The notes: generated from the letters alone by a model not told the origin. Counted from the first letter of the stretch, positions 15,428 to 22,920 are shown. The stretch is 24,752 nucleotides of DNA from Chelonobacter sp006228105 (GCF_006228105.1 NZ_VDHH01000108.1); one strand, 5' to 3'. Numbers and translations: made by a program.

Positions 15428-15453
15428 GTTTCGATATTATTTCGAACCGAAAC
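15428..15453. promoter_or_regulatory. Candidate operator for the DeoR-family regulator (TTTCG repeats)
   Basis: TTTCG occurs at 15429-15433 and again at 15440-15444, exactly 11 bp (one helical turn) apart, followed by the inverted copy CGAAA at 15448-15452. GTTTCG (15428-15433) and CGAAAC (15448-15453) form an inverted repeat. TTTCG-type repeats at about 11-bp spacing are typical of DeoR-family operators (AgaR/GlpR group). The site is 28 bases before the regulator's ATG. A TTGACA at 15370-15375 could be the -35 of the promoter, though its -10 is not clear. Autoregulation of the deoR-glmS pair is inferred. Confidence 0.5.
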
Positions 15454-15480
15454 TTATGAGGCTTTTTTTAGTAGGGTAAA

Positions 15481-16245
15481 ATGTCAAAACGAAATAGTTC
15501 ACAGCGCCGCCATTTGATAATGCAACGCTTACAAGCCAGTGGTGAAATCTCAGTTGATGAGCTAGTGCAGCATTTTAGTACTTCCGAAGTGACTATCCGT
15601 AAAGACCTGACCGCACTTGAAAATAGTGGTTTACTGTTGCGTCGTTATGGTGGGGCTGTATTAATGCCAGCTGAGATTTTGACTGATGAAAACGATGAGC
15701 CGTTTTCAAAAGATAAGTTGTCGATTGCCAAAGTTGCAGCAGCACGGATTCGCGATCATAACCGGATTATTATTGATTCCGGTAGTACCACCGCAGCACT
15801 GATCAAACAGCTGAACCCGAAACAAGGCTTGGTGGTGATGACCAATTCATTAGCGGTAGCCAAACAACTGACCGAATTGGAAAACGAGCCTACTTTACTG
15901 ATGACCGGCGGCACATGGGATATCCGTTCTGAATCCTTTCAGGGACAGGTTGCGGAGCAGGTGTTGCGTTCTTATGATTTTGACCAGTTGTTTATCGGGG
16001 CAGACGGCATTGATTTGGCGCGTGGCACCACAACGTTTAACGAGCTGGTCGGTTTAAGCCGGGTGATGGCAGAAACGGCTCGGGAAGTGGTGGTGATGGT
16101 CGAGTCACAAAAAATCGGACGTAAAATGCCAAATTTGGAGCTGAACTGGCAGCAGATCGATGTTCTGGTGACGGATAATCAAATCAGCCAAGAGATGAAG
16201 CAAAAGATCGAAGCCAATGGTGTTGAAGTAGTTTTGGCTAACTAA
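15481..16245 (+). CDS. DeoR-family transcriptional regulator, probable regulator of glmS
   Basis: This is a 254-residue DeoR/GlpR-type repressor. The N-terminal winged helix-turn-helix spans about residues 7-60 (RRHLIMQRLQASGEISVDEL, then STSEVTIRKDLTALENSGLLLRRYGGAV), matching the DeoR HTH signature. The C-terminal sugar-phosphate sensor domain shows IIDSGSTTAALIKQL, VVMTNSLAVAKQL, LLMTGG and LFIGADGID. It is followed after only 29 bases by glmS with no terminator, so the pair is an operon. DeoR regulators beside glmS (GlmR in Pseudomonas) are known, and the likely effector is an amino-sugar phosphate such as glucosamine-6-phosphate; both points are inference by context. One uptake signal lies at 15610-15618. 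Confidence 0.9.
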   Translation: MSKRNSSQRRHLIMQRLQASGEISVDELVQHFSTSEVTIRKDLTALENSGLLLRRYGGAVLMPAEILTDENDEPFSKDKLSIAKVAAARIRDHNRIIIDSGSTTAALIKQLNPKQGLVVMTNSLAVAKQLTELENEPTLLMTGGTWDIRSESFQGQVAEQVLRSYDFDQLFIGADGIDLARGTTTFNELVGLSRVMAETAREVVVMVESQKIGRKMPNLELNWQQIDVLVTDNQISQEMKQKIEANGVEVVLAN

Positions 16246-16274
16246 TTTATTATTGATTAAACAAAGGAAAAAAT

Positions 16275-18107
16275 ATGTGTGGAATCGTAGGTGCTGTTGC
16301 TCAACGTGATGTGGCAGAAATTTTAATTGAAGGTTTACACCGTTTGGAATATCGTGGTTATGATTCTGCCGGTGTTGCCGTAGTGGATGAACAGCATAAT
16401 TTACAACGCGTGCGTTGTTTAGGTAAAGTGAAAGCGCTGGACGAAGCTGTTGCCAAACAGCCGTTAATCGGCGGCACAGGGATTGCACACACCCGTTGGG
16501 CGACTCATGGCGAGCCGTCGGAAGCCAATGCACATCCGCATGTTTCCGGCGAGATTACGGTGGTGCATAACGGCATTATCGAAAACCATGAAGAATTGCG
16601 CGAAAGCTTGAAAGCGCGTGGTTACGTCTTCACTTCGCAAACCGATACCGAAGTGATTGCTCACTTGGTCGAATGGGAAAACCGCACTTCGACCAGTTTG
16701 CTGGAGGCCGTGCAGAAAACCGTGCGACAACTGACCGGTGCTTACGGTATGGTGGTGTTGCACCGTGCACAGCCGGAACATCTGATTGCGGCGCGCTCCG
16801 GCAGTCCGTTGGTGATCGGCTTAGGTTTGGGCGAAAACTTCTTGGCTTCCGACCAGTTGGCATTGTTAAGCGTTACTCGTCGGTTTATCTTCTTGGAAGA
16901 GGGGGATATTGCTGAAATCAGCCGCCGTAACATTGATATTTATAGCCGTGACGGTGAGAAAGTTGAGCGTCAGGTGCACGAATCCAACCTGGAAAATGAT
17001 GCCGCCGAAAAAGGCAAATATCGTCATTTTATGCAAAAAGAGATTTTTGAGCAGCCGACTGCGATTGTCAATACGCTGGAAGGGCGGATCGCCAATGATA
17101 GCGTCATTATCGAAAGCATCGGCAACGGCGCACGTGAGATTTTGGAAAAAGTAGAACATGTACAAATCGTGGCGTGTGGAACCTCGTACAATTCCGGCAT
17201 GGCGGCACGTTACTGGTTCGAAGCGTTAGCTGGGGTCAGTTGCGATGTGGAAATTGCCTCTGAATTTCGGTATCGTAAATTCGTCACCCGCCCGAACAGC
17301 CTGTTGCTGACCCTGTCGCAATCCGGCGAAACCGCCGATACCTTAGCGGCATTGCGTCTTGCCAAAGAAAAAGGCTATATGTCGGCAATGACAATTTGCA
17401 ACGTCTCCGGCTCATCGCTGGTGCGCGAATCTGACTTGGCGTTTATGACCCGTGCCGGGGTTGAAATCGGGGTTGCATCGACTAAAGCCTTTACCACTCA
17501 ATTGGCAACGATGTTATTATTGGTGTTGGCGATCGGCAAATTAAACGGCAATATTTCGGCTGAAAAAGAGCGTGCAATCATCAAATCGTTGCAAAGCCTG
17601 CCGGCAAAAATCGAGCAAGCGTTGGCGTTTGATGGTGCCATTGAAAAATTATCAGAAGATTTTGCCGAGAAACACCATACCCTGTTCTTAGGGCGTGGCG
17701 AATACTATCCGATTGCGATGGAAGCGGCGTTAAAATTGAAAGAAATTTCCTATATCCATGCCGAAGCTTATGCCGCTGGTGAACTGAAACACGGTCCGTT
17801 AGCCTTGATTGATGCGGATATGCCGGTGGTGGTGGTGGCTCCGAACAATGAATTGCTGGAAAAACTGAAATCCAATATTGAAGAAGTGCGTGCCCGTGGC
17901 GGTCAGTTGTATGTGTTTGCCGATGAAAAAGCCGGGTTTACTTCGACTCCGGATATGAAAATCATCACCATGCCGGAGGTGGACGAAGTCGTGGCACCGA
18001 TTTTCTACACCGTACCAATGCAGCTGTTGGCATACCATGTGGCTTTAATCAAAGGCACTGATGTCGATCAACCACGTAACTTGGCAAAAGCGGTGACAGT
18101 GGAATAA
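16275..18107 (+). CDS. glmS: Glutamine--fructose-6-phosphate aminotransferase (isomerising)
   Basis: GlmS makes glucosamine-6-phosphate from fructose-6-phosphate and glutamine, the first committed step to UDP-GlcNAc for peptidoglycan and lipopolysaccharide. The protein is 610 residues (E. coli 609). The N-terminal glutaminase domain begins with the nucleophile Cys2 (MCGIVGAVAQRD) and has LEYRGYDSAGVAV and THGEPSEANAHPH. Two SIS sugar-isomerase domains follow: CGTSYNSGMAARYWFEALAG with LTLSQSGETADT, then FLGRGEYYPIAMEAALKLKE and AYAAGELKHGPLAL. The C-terminus NLAKAVTVE is that of the family. An AAGGA ribosome site (16264-16268) precedes the ATG. Unlike E. coli, glmU is not upstream; a DeoR regulator is. 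The spacer before it is too short for a glmS ribozyme. Confidence 0.98.
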   Translation: MCGIVGAVAQRDVAEILIEGLHRLEYRGYDSAGVAVVDEQHNLQRVRCLGKVKALDEAVAKQPLIGGTGIAHTRWATHGEPSEANAHPHVSGEITVVHNGIIENHEELRESLKARGYVFTSQTDTEVIAHLVEWENRTSTSLLEAVQKTVRQLTGAYGMVVLHRAQPEHLIAARSGSPLVIGLGLGENFLASDQLALLSVTRRFIFLEEGDIAEISRRNIDIYSRDGEKVERQVHESNLENDAAEKGKYRHFMQKEIFEQPTAIVNTLEGRIANDSVIIESIGNGAREILEKVEHVQIVACGTSYNSGMAARYWFEALAGVSCDVEIASEFRYRKFVTRPNSLLLTLSQSGETADTLAALRLAKEKGYMSAMTICNVSGSSLVRESDLAFMTRAGVEIGVASTKAFTTQLATMLLLVLAIGKLNGNISAEKERAIIKSLQSLPAKIEQALAFDGAIEKLSEDFAEKHHTLFLGRGEYYPIAMEAALKLKEISYIHAEAYAAGELKHGPLALIDADMPVVVVAPNNELLEKLKSNIEEVRARGGQLYVFADEKAGFTSTPDMKIITMPEVDEVVAPIFYTVPMQLLAYHVALIKGTDVDQPRNLAKAVTVE

Positions 18108-18130
18108 GCCAATTCGTCTTCATCGCAAAC

Positions 18131-18169
18131 AAACCGCACTTTGGGTTGAAACCGAAAGTGCGGTTTTTT
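18131..18169 (+). terminator. glmS terminator built from an inverted pair of uptake signals
   Basis: AAACCGCACTTT (18131-18142) pairs perfectly over 12 bp with AAAGTGCGGTTT (18155-18166), followed by more T. The two arms are USS copies of opposite orientation (18133-18141 and 18156-18164). This is the classic Pasteurellaceae dual USS/terminator arrangement. Confidence 0.93.
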
Positions 18170-18205
18170 AATGGCTTAAAGAACAGTTTGGCGGTTTTAT
18201 CTCAT

Positions 18206-18236
18206 AAAAAATCCCGATCCATTTGATCGGGATTTT
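18206..18236 (-). terminator. Terminator of the torYZ operon (convergent with glmS)
   Basis: A 12-bp perfect stem (18208-18219 with 18225-18236, core ATCCCGATC / GATCGGGAT) has a 5-nt loop. On the - strand it ends in six T, 27 bases after the torZ stop. It can also act on the + strand, so it is probably a bidirectional barrier between the convergent glmS and torYZ. Confidence 0.88.
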
Positions 18237-18263
18237 GTTGTATATGCCAGTTAACGATATCAG

Positions 18264-20753
18264 CTATGCCGTGGTATATTTCGGTTCGCTGAATACGCTG
18301 ACTGCCGGTGCTTCGCCACTGTATTTTTCTACTTGCAAAATAGCGGTGTTAGGCGAGTTGCCTTGTGCCAGTTTAGACGTACCGATATCCATGGTCAGCA
18401 CATTCGGGTTACCGAATTTACACAGCGGTTTTTCTGCCGTGCCCAACTCGGCAGGGTCGTACCAAGCCCCTTCGTGTAAGGCGACGGTGCCTTTAATCAC
18501 GCCATCACTCACCACCGCCCCGGCAAGTACTTGCCCACGTTGATTGAACAAGCGTACGATATCGCCGTTTGCGATGCCGCGTGCTTGCGCATCATCCGGA
18601 TGGATCAGCACCGGTTCGCGCCCGTTGACGGTATATTTCTCACGCAGCGCGCTCGAGAAACACAATTGGCTGTGCAAACGGTAATAAGGGTGCGGTGTGA
18701 CCAACGCCAGCGGTGCTTCGGCGGTGGTGTTGCCGGCATACTCCTCCGGCACCATCCAACTAGGATGACCTTTGCAGTCGTCATAGCCCATCTTAGCGAC
18801 GGTGTCGGAATAGATCTCAATTTTACCCGATGGCGTACCCAGAGGATTGAGTAGCGGATCGGCACGGAATTCGGCATAGCGCACCCATTGCTTGGCTTTA
18901 TCCCCCACTTTGAACGTAATCGGCTGATTGGCTTCCCAGAACTGTTCAAAGCGTGGCATTATGACCCGATTCTTACGCGCCGCATCATAAGCGGATTGAT
19001 AGAAGCCTTTCAGCCAATCCATCTCTGATTTGCCTTCGGTAAATTTATCTTCCACGCCAGCCAGTTTCGACAGCGCAGCGAAAATATCATAATCACTTTT
19101 CGCTTCAAATTGTGGCTCGACCGCTTTTTTCATCGGGAAGATATTCAACATCGAATAGTCGCCACTCATGGTCAAGTCATTACGCTCAAACGAGGTGGTG
19201 ACCGGCAGGACGATATCCGCCATCCGGGCAGTTGGTGTCCAGTAAATTTCGTTGACAACGACGGTCTCCGGTTTTTGCCAAGCCTTGATCAAGGTGTTGG
19301 TGTCTTGGTGATGTGTAAATGGATTACCGCCCGCCCAATAGATCAATTTAATATCCGGATAAGTCACTTCGGTGCCATTATATTGGATCACTTTGCCCGG
19401 ATTGAGCAGCGCATCAGAGATACGTGCCAGTGGGAAGCTCATTTTTGAGGTTTCGTCCAGCCAAGTTTGCCCACCGCTTTCACCGGAGGTGTTGGCTGAA
19501 ATCGCCCCGACAATGCCGCCGGTTGCTGTAGGTACTCCGCCGTTGGCATAGTGGTAGCTCAAGCCGAATCCACCGCCCGGCAAACCGATTTGTCCGATCA
19601 TGGAGGCTAATGTGACCAATGTCCAGTGCGTTTGTTCGCCGTGGCGCTGGCGCTGCATGCCCCAGCCACCCATCAGCATGGTGCGTTTGGCGGCAAAGTC
19701 CAGTGCCAGTTGTTTGATGGTTTCTGCCGGGACGCCACAAATTTGACTGGCCCAAGCGGCATCTTTGACCACGCCGTCTTCAGCTTTGCCCAACACATAG
19801 GCTTCGAATTTGTCATAACCGACAGTATATTTTTTCAGAAATTCTTGGTCATGTTTGCCTGCGGTGATCAAACTGTGTGCGATGCCCAGCATCAACGGTA
19901 CATCGGTGGCGGTATTGACCGGAATCCACTCTGCCCCTAGATAGTCACAGGTTTCGCTGCGCACCGGATCGATACAGATCACCCGTTTGCCACTCTCTTT
20001 CAGTTTTTTGAAGTAGTCGGTTCCCTGTTGATCGGTGGAAGTCCAAGCGTTACGCAGGGTGGTCATTGGGTTGGCTGACCATAGCACGACAATTTCGGAA
20101 TGTTCCAGAATCATTTCCCAGCTGGTTTGTTGCTCGTAAACTTCGATGGTTCCCATCACATGCGGCATGATCACCTGGGCGGCACCGGTGGAGTAGTCGC
20201 CTTTAGTACCGACGAAGCCACCGGTCAGATTCATAAAGCGGTGTAACAAGGTGCGACTGGCATGCAGCGAGCCGGAGCTGTACCAGCCGTAGGAACCGGC
20301 AAACACGCCGGAAGGCCCTTGGCTATCGCGTACTTGTTTTAAACCGTTATGCACCAATTCCAGCGCTTTGTCCCAAGAAACTCGCACCCATTCGTCATGT
20401 CCGCGCAAACTGGTATCGCTTTTACCCGGATTTTCCAGATAGCCTTTGCGTACCATCGGATATTTAACCCGCACGTCACTATGCACTTGCTCAGCGACAA
20501 CGGTTTGTAGCTCGTTGGCAATGGTTGGTTCGATTGCCGGACCTGATTTCACCACTTTTCCGTTTTCTACCACAATCCCGAGCGGTCCCCAGTGGGCGGC
20601 AGACATGACGGTGGATGACTCCGCTGCCATCGCTTTACTTGAAGCGAGCAAGTTGGTGGTAATCCCGCCGGTGGCTGCCATACCGACAGTACCGAGTGAA
20701 GTGGTTTTCAGGAATTGACGGCGGCTGCCGTTAATTTTTTTAGTATGACTCAT
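18264..20753 (-). CDS. torZ: Periplasmic molybdenum S-/N-oxide reductase, TorZ/MtsZ type
   Basis: This is a DMSO-reductase-family enzyme with a bis-MGD molybdenum cofactor that reduces S- or N-oxides in the periplasm. The 829-residue precursor opens with a Tat signal (SRRQFLK at 10-16, a hydrophobic stretch, cleavage probably near AMAAES at 41-46). In GSYGWYSS (153-160), Tyr155 and Trp157 correspond to active-site Tyr114 and Trp116 of Rhodobacter DMSO reductase. Thirty-one residues on, Ser188 in GDYSTG is at the spacing of the Ser molybdenum ligand. No iron-sulfur Cys motif exists at the N-terminus, as expected for electrons from a cytochrome. torY lies 44 bases upstream, in the same operon. 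As I recall, the tyrosine is kept in DMSO and biotin-sulfoxide reductases and lost in TorA; the Haemophilus homologue, HI0643 (MtsZ), is reported to reduce methionine sulfoxide. No torD chaperone gene is in the window. Confidence 0.92.
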   Translation of the reverse strand: MSHTKKINGSRRQFLKTTSLGTVGMAATGGITTNLLASSKAMAAESSTVMSAAHWGPLGIVVENGKVVKSGPAIEPTIANELQTVVAEQVHSDVRVKYPMVRKGYLENPGKSDTSLRGHDEWVRVSWDKALELVHNGLKQVRDSQGPSGVFAGSYGWYSSGSLHASRTLLHRFMNLTGGFVGTKGDYSTGAAQVIMPHVMGTIEVYEQQTSWEMILEHSEIVVLWSANPMTTLRNAWTSTDQQGTDYFKKLKESGKRVICIDPVRSETCDYLGAEWIPVNTATDVPLMLGIAHSLITAGKHDQEFLKKYTVGYDKFEAYVLGKAEDGVVKDAAWASQICGVPAETIKQLALDFAAKRTMLMGGWGMQRQRHGEQTHWTLVTLASMIGQIGLPGGGFGLSYHYANGGVPTATGGIVGAISANTSGESGGQTWLDETSKMSFPLARISDALLNPGKVIQYNGTEVTYPDIKLIYWAGGNPFTHHQDTNTLIKAWQKPETVVVNEIYWTPTARMADIVLPVTTSFERNDLTMSGDYSMLNIFPMKKAVEPQFEAKSDYDIFAALSKLAGVEDKFTEGKSEMDWLKGFYQSAYDAARKNRVIMPRFEQFWEANQPITFKVGDKAKQWVRYAEFRADPLLNPLGTPSGKIEIYSDTVAKMGYDDCKGHPSWMVPEEYAGNTTAEAPLALVTPHPYYRLHSQLCFSSALREKYTVNGREPVLIHPDDAQARGIANGDIVRLFNQRGQVLAGAVVSDGVIKGTVALHEGAWYDPAELGTAEKPLCKFGNPNVLTMDIGTSKLAQGNSPNTAILQVEKYSGEAPAVSVFSEPKYTTA

Positions 20754-20797
20754 GTATCTCTCCTTGTTTATTAACCGTTATCGTCGTGTCAGTGTAA

Positions 20798-21928
20798 TCA
20801 ATGTGCGCCAGATTGAGCAGCCTCGGCTGGTGCCATATCTTTGGCAAAATGTTGCAAATAAATCGTCACGGCCCGCACTTCTGCATCACTCATCGAAGTG
20901 CGGTCTTTCATTGAGTTGATCACCCCAACCCATTGATTTGCGGTATAGTGATCGGCGGCAATCGGTGCATGGCAGGTACTGCAATGGGTTTGATCCAAGC
21001 TTTTACCGTAACTGTTCAAGGCTTCCAGATCAGCGGTCAGGGCATTTTTGCCAATTGAGACATTCAGTTTGACTTCACTCCAGTCGGAATTGGTCACCGG
21101 ATCATGCACGGTGTTGACCACTTCTACGTCAGCTTTGGCACTGTCGTCCAGCACGCCGACAATAATGCGTTTTCCCATTTGTTGATACAGCAGGTTTTCC
21201 GCCCCGGCTTGCTGCCAACCGTCAACAATCGCATGAACATCCTCGCCCTCAGCTTTCCAGTCGATCAGTTTGGCAAACGGCATCAGGCGGATTTCACCGT
21301 TTCCGGTTTTGGCGGCGGTAATCGCCAGCGCATACAGTTCCGGATCTTGACTATTGAAATCGGCGGCATGTTTGCTCAGTTCTCCGCTGGCGGCACTGGA
21401 GTCGGTCGGGATATCCGGCATAAAATGCACCAGTCCTTTGTGGCAGTCGATACAGGTTTGGTTGGTTTCCAGTGCCAGCTTGTGCATGGTCTGTGCCTGT
21501 TCCGACTGTTCGCCCAAAATCCAAGCATCGGTTTTGTGGCAAGTACGACAAGTGGAGGAATCTTGCTCTTTCATGTTTTTCCAGACCGCCTGAGCCATTT
21601 CTAAGCGATGCGCTTCATAGGCTTCTTGATCTGGAATTTTGCCGGTGATCTCGCCCCAAACGTCTTTCACTGCCATCACTTTGGCTTTCACATAATGCCA
21701 ACTGTCCGGTGGCAAGTGACAATCGGCACACTCGGCGCGAATGCCTTTACGGTTGGCAAAATGCACACTGCCTTCCCACTCCTCTTTTGGAAAGCTCATC
21801 GAATGGCAGCTGACACAAAACTCGGTGGAATTGGTTTTGTGAAAAACGCCCTGGGTGAGCCACAATGCCAACCCGCCCAAAATAAAAAGTAATACCCCGA
21901 ATAAGATTCCTTTCTTTTTTACCCACAT
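20798..21928 (-). CDS. torY: Pentahaem c-type cytochrome, TorY/TorC (NapC/NirT family)
   Basis: This membrane-anchored quinol dehydrogenase passes electrons from menaquinol to the periplasmic reductase TorZ. The protein is 376 residues (E. coli TorC 390, TorY 366). One N-terminal membrane helix (about 9-29) is an uncleaved anchor. Five CxxCH haem-binding motifs are visible: C38-H42, C67-H71, C127-H131 and C159-H163 form the NapC/NirT tetrahaem domain, and C316-H320 forms the C-terminal monohaem domain that TorC/TorY add to NapC. All five are intact, so the protein needs the cytochrome c maturation system. The ATG at 21928 follows a TAGAGGT-type ribosome site. An FNR site and matching -10 lie upstream. 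Confidence 0.95.
   Translation of the reverse strand: MWVKKKGILFGVLLFILGGLALWLTQGVFHKTNSTEFCVSCHSMSFPKEEWEGSVHFANRKGIRAECADCHLPPDSWHYVKAKVMAVKDVWGEITGKIPDQEAYEAHRLEMAQAVWKNMKEQDSSTCRTCHKTDAWILGEQSEQAQTMHKLALETNQTCIDCHKGLVHFMPDIPTDSSAASGELSKHAADFNSQDPELYALAITAAKTGNGEIRLMPFAKLIDWKAEGEDVHAIVDGWQQAGAENLLYQQMGKRIIVGVLDDSAKADVEVVNTVHDPVTNSDWSEVKLNVSIGKNALTADLEALNSYGKSLDQTHCSTCHAPIAADHYTANQWVGVINSMKDRTSMSDAEVRAVTIYLQHFAKDMAPAEAAQSGAH
20896..20904 (+). repeat. DNA uptake signal inside torY
   Basis: Exact AAGTGCGGT in the coding region, near the C-terminal haem domain. It falls in the codons for the DRTS segment. Confidence 0.85.
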
Positions 21929-21976
21929 AAAAGATACCTCTAATGTTTTAACTCGTTATAGTTATGCTTGGGGCGT

Positions 21977-21982
21977 ATCTTA
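21977..21982 (-). promoter_or_regulatory. -10 element of the torYZ promoter
   Basis: TAAGAT on the - strand. It would start transcription near 21970, placing the FNR site centre about 40.5-41.5 bp upstream, the class II activator position. The leader before torY would then be about 42 nt. Confidence 0.6.
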
Positions 21983-22002
21983 ATTAAAATAGAAACAGAG
22001 TA

Positions 22003-22018
22003 TTTGATATGAATCAAA
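22003..22018 (-). promoter_or_regulatory. FNR binding site for torYZ
   Basis: The 16-bp sequence TTTGATATGAATCAAA contains a perfect match to the FNR consensus TTGAT-N4-ATCAA (22004-22017) and extends by one more symmetrical base pair. It lies 75 bp before the torY ATG. Its centre (22010.5) is about 41 bp from the start predicted by the TAAGAT -10, so FNR should activate torYZ when oxygen is absent. Confidence 0.88.
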
Positions 22019-22120
22019 TATAAATTAATTTTTTCAGATAAATAAAATAGAAAGAGGCGGAATAAGAGATATTATTGTGAAATTTTTGGCATTAATTCTT
22101 TGATTAATATATGAATTTAA

Positions 22121-22155
22121 AAGCCAAGTGCAAAATAATTTCTGTCACTTGGCTT
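22121..22155 (-). terminator. Hairpin terminator between the Mop gene and torY
   Basis: AAGCCAAGTG (22121-22130) pairs perfectly with CACTTGGCTT (22146-22155) over 10 bp, with a 15-nt loop. On the - strand the stem ends in four T, then AAATT. The T-run is short, so termination may be incomplete. A smaller 7-bp hairpin, TAGTAAT / ATTACTA, lies at 22164-22182. Confidence 0.6.
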
Positions 22156-22187
22156 ATTTGAAATAGTAATGTTATATTACTAAATTA

Positions 22188-22211
22188 CGCTATATGATAT
22201 ATTATACAACG
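22188..22211. promoter_or_regulatory. Candidate ModE (molybdate-responsive) binding site
   Basis: CGCTATAT (22188-22195) and ATACAACG (22204-22211) bound a 24-bp imperfect palindrome. The E. coli modA ModE site, as I recall it, is also 24 bp from CG to CG with arms CGTTATAT and ACATAACG; 13 of 16 arm bases match. It lies 6 bases after the Mop-protein stop and about 170 bp upstream of the FNR site. The region is AT-rich, so chance similarity is possible. Confidence 0.35.
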
Positions 22212-22217
22212 ATTGCT

Positions 22218-22643
22218 TTATTTCTTAACGCCTAACAGCACATGTGAAGCCTTGATTAGCACGTTAACCGCACTTCCAACTTCTAGTGCTAGATTTTTCA
22301 CGCTCTGTTCGGTGATGATGGTGGTGATTGCAACGCCGCCTGTGGTTTTGACCAATACTTCTGCGTTGACCGCACCATGCGTAATTTTTTCAACATGCGC
22401 TTGCAATTGGTTGCGTGCCGACAAGATTAAATCGGTGTCGGTGGACAGGATCACCGATGGTGCTTTGAAAATTGCAACTACGCTCGAACCTTCGCTCAAC
22501 CCCAGCTTTTGGGTGCTGTCCGAGGTGATCACCGCCACCAAGGTTTCGCCACCGTTTAAGGTTAATTCGATTTGATCGTTTACTGCTCCGCTTTTGATGG
22601 ATTTTACGCTGGCGGCAAGTTGGTTTCTGGCACTGATTGTCAT
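22218..22643 (-). CDS. Two-domain molybdate-binding Mop protein (molbindin, ModG-like)
   Basis: This is a cytoplasmic molybdate/tungstate-binding storage protein. The 141 residues are two tandem Mop (TOBE-like) repeats: residues 4-68 and 75-138. Each opens with SARNQL (4-9 and 75-80, offset 71), followed by V-x-x-I-x-x-GAVN (GAVN at 19-22 and 90-93), and ends in a V-x-I/L-x-KA/KAS segment. This is the di-Mop form of Azotobacter ModG rather than the single-domain Mop of about 69 residues. It has no helix-turn-helix, so it is not ModE, and no ABC ATPase domain. It lies upstream of torYZ on the same strand, which fits molybdenum supply for TorZ. A CTCC-complement ribosome site (AAGGAG on the - strand) precedes the start. 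One uptake signal lies at 22267-22275. Confidence 0.88.
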   Translation of the reverse strand: MTISARNQLAASVKSIKSGAVNDQIELTLNGGETLVAVITSDSTQKLGLSEGSSVVAIFKAPSVILSTDTDLILSARNQLQAHVEKITHGAVNAEVLVKTTGGVAITTIITEQSVKNLALEVGSAVNVLIKASHVLLGVKK

Positions 22644-22920
22644 ATTGACTCCTTAAGTATGAAAGCTACAGGTAAGTAATTACCACGAGTCTGTTAGGGT
22701 AGCATGCAAGGTGGCGCAAGCAAAACCTGAAAAGTCTCAAATTGGTATCATGTTCTTCAATCAGTACAGTATTCTGTTAAAAAAATCTTACAACCAGATT
22801 AAATCTAATAATACTTATTAATTTGATGTTTTATGCTGATAATTTTTTAATAAAAAGTATTTTATACTATCCTGAAAGACTAACCTGGCTTGTTTGTAGC
22901 GAAAAATTTCATCAGAATGA
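22644..22920. other. Gene-free spacer between the divergent Mop gene and the leu promoter
   Basis: I see no gene here. On the - strand the first 100 bases form the Mop-gene leader. A small hairpin GGTAA / TTACC (22671-22675 with 22680-22684) and distant CCAC/GTGG arms (22683-22686 with 22711-22714) can be drawn there. GCAAG is repeated at 22706-22710 and 22716-22720. I could not match it to the Moco riboswitch or any other named RNA. The right half (22790-22870) is strongly AT-rich; TTGATG at 22823-22828 and TTTAAT at 22846-22851 (17-bp spacer) could be a further upstream leu promoter. Confidence 0.5.

Noticed and set aside
16246..16274. glmS ribozyme upstream of glmS
   Set aside because: The spacer is only 29 bases and that ribozyme is a feature of Gram-positive bacteria; no catalytic core can fit.
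21104..21604. 166-codon open frame on the + strand inside torY
   Set aside because: Antisense shadow of the haem-motif gene; the translated text shows no family features.
22681..22745. Molybdenum-cofactor riboswitch before the Mop gene
   Set aside because: I could not place the conserved core of that RNA; only short generic pairings are visible.
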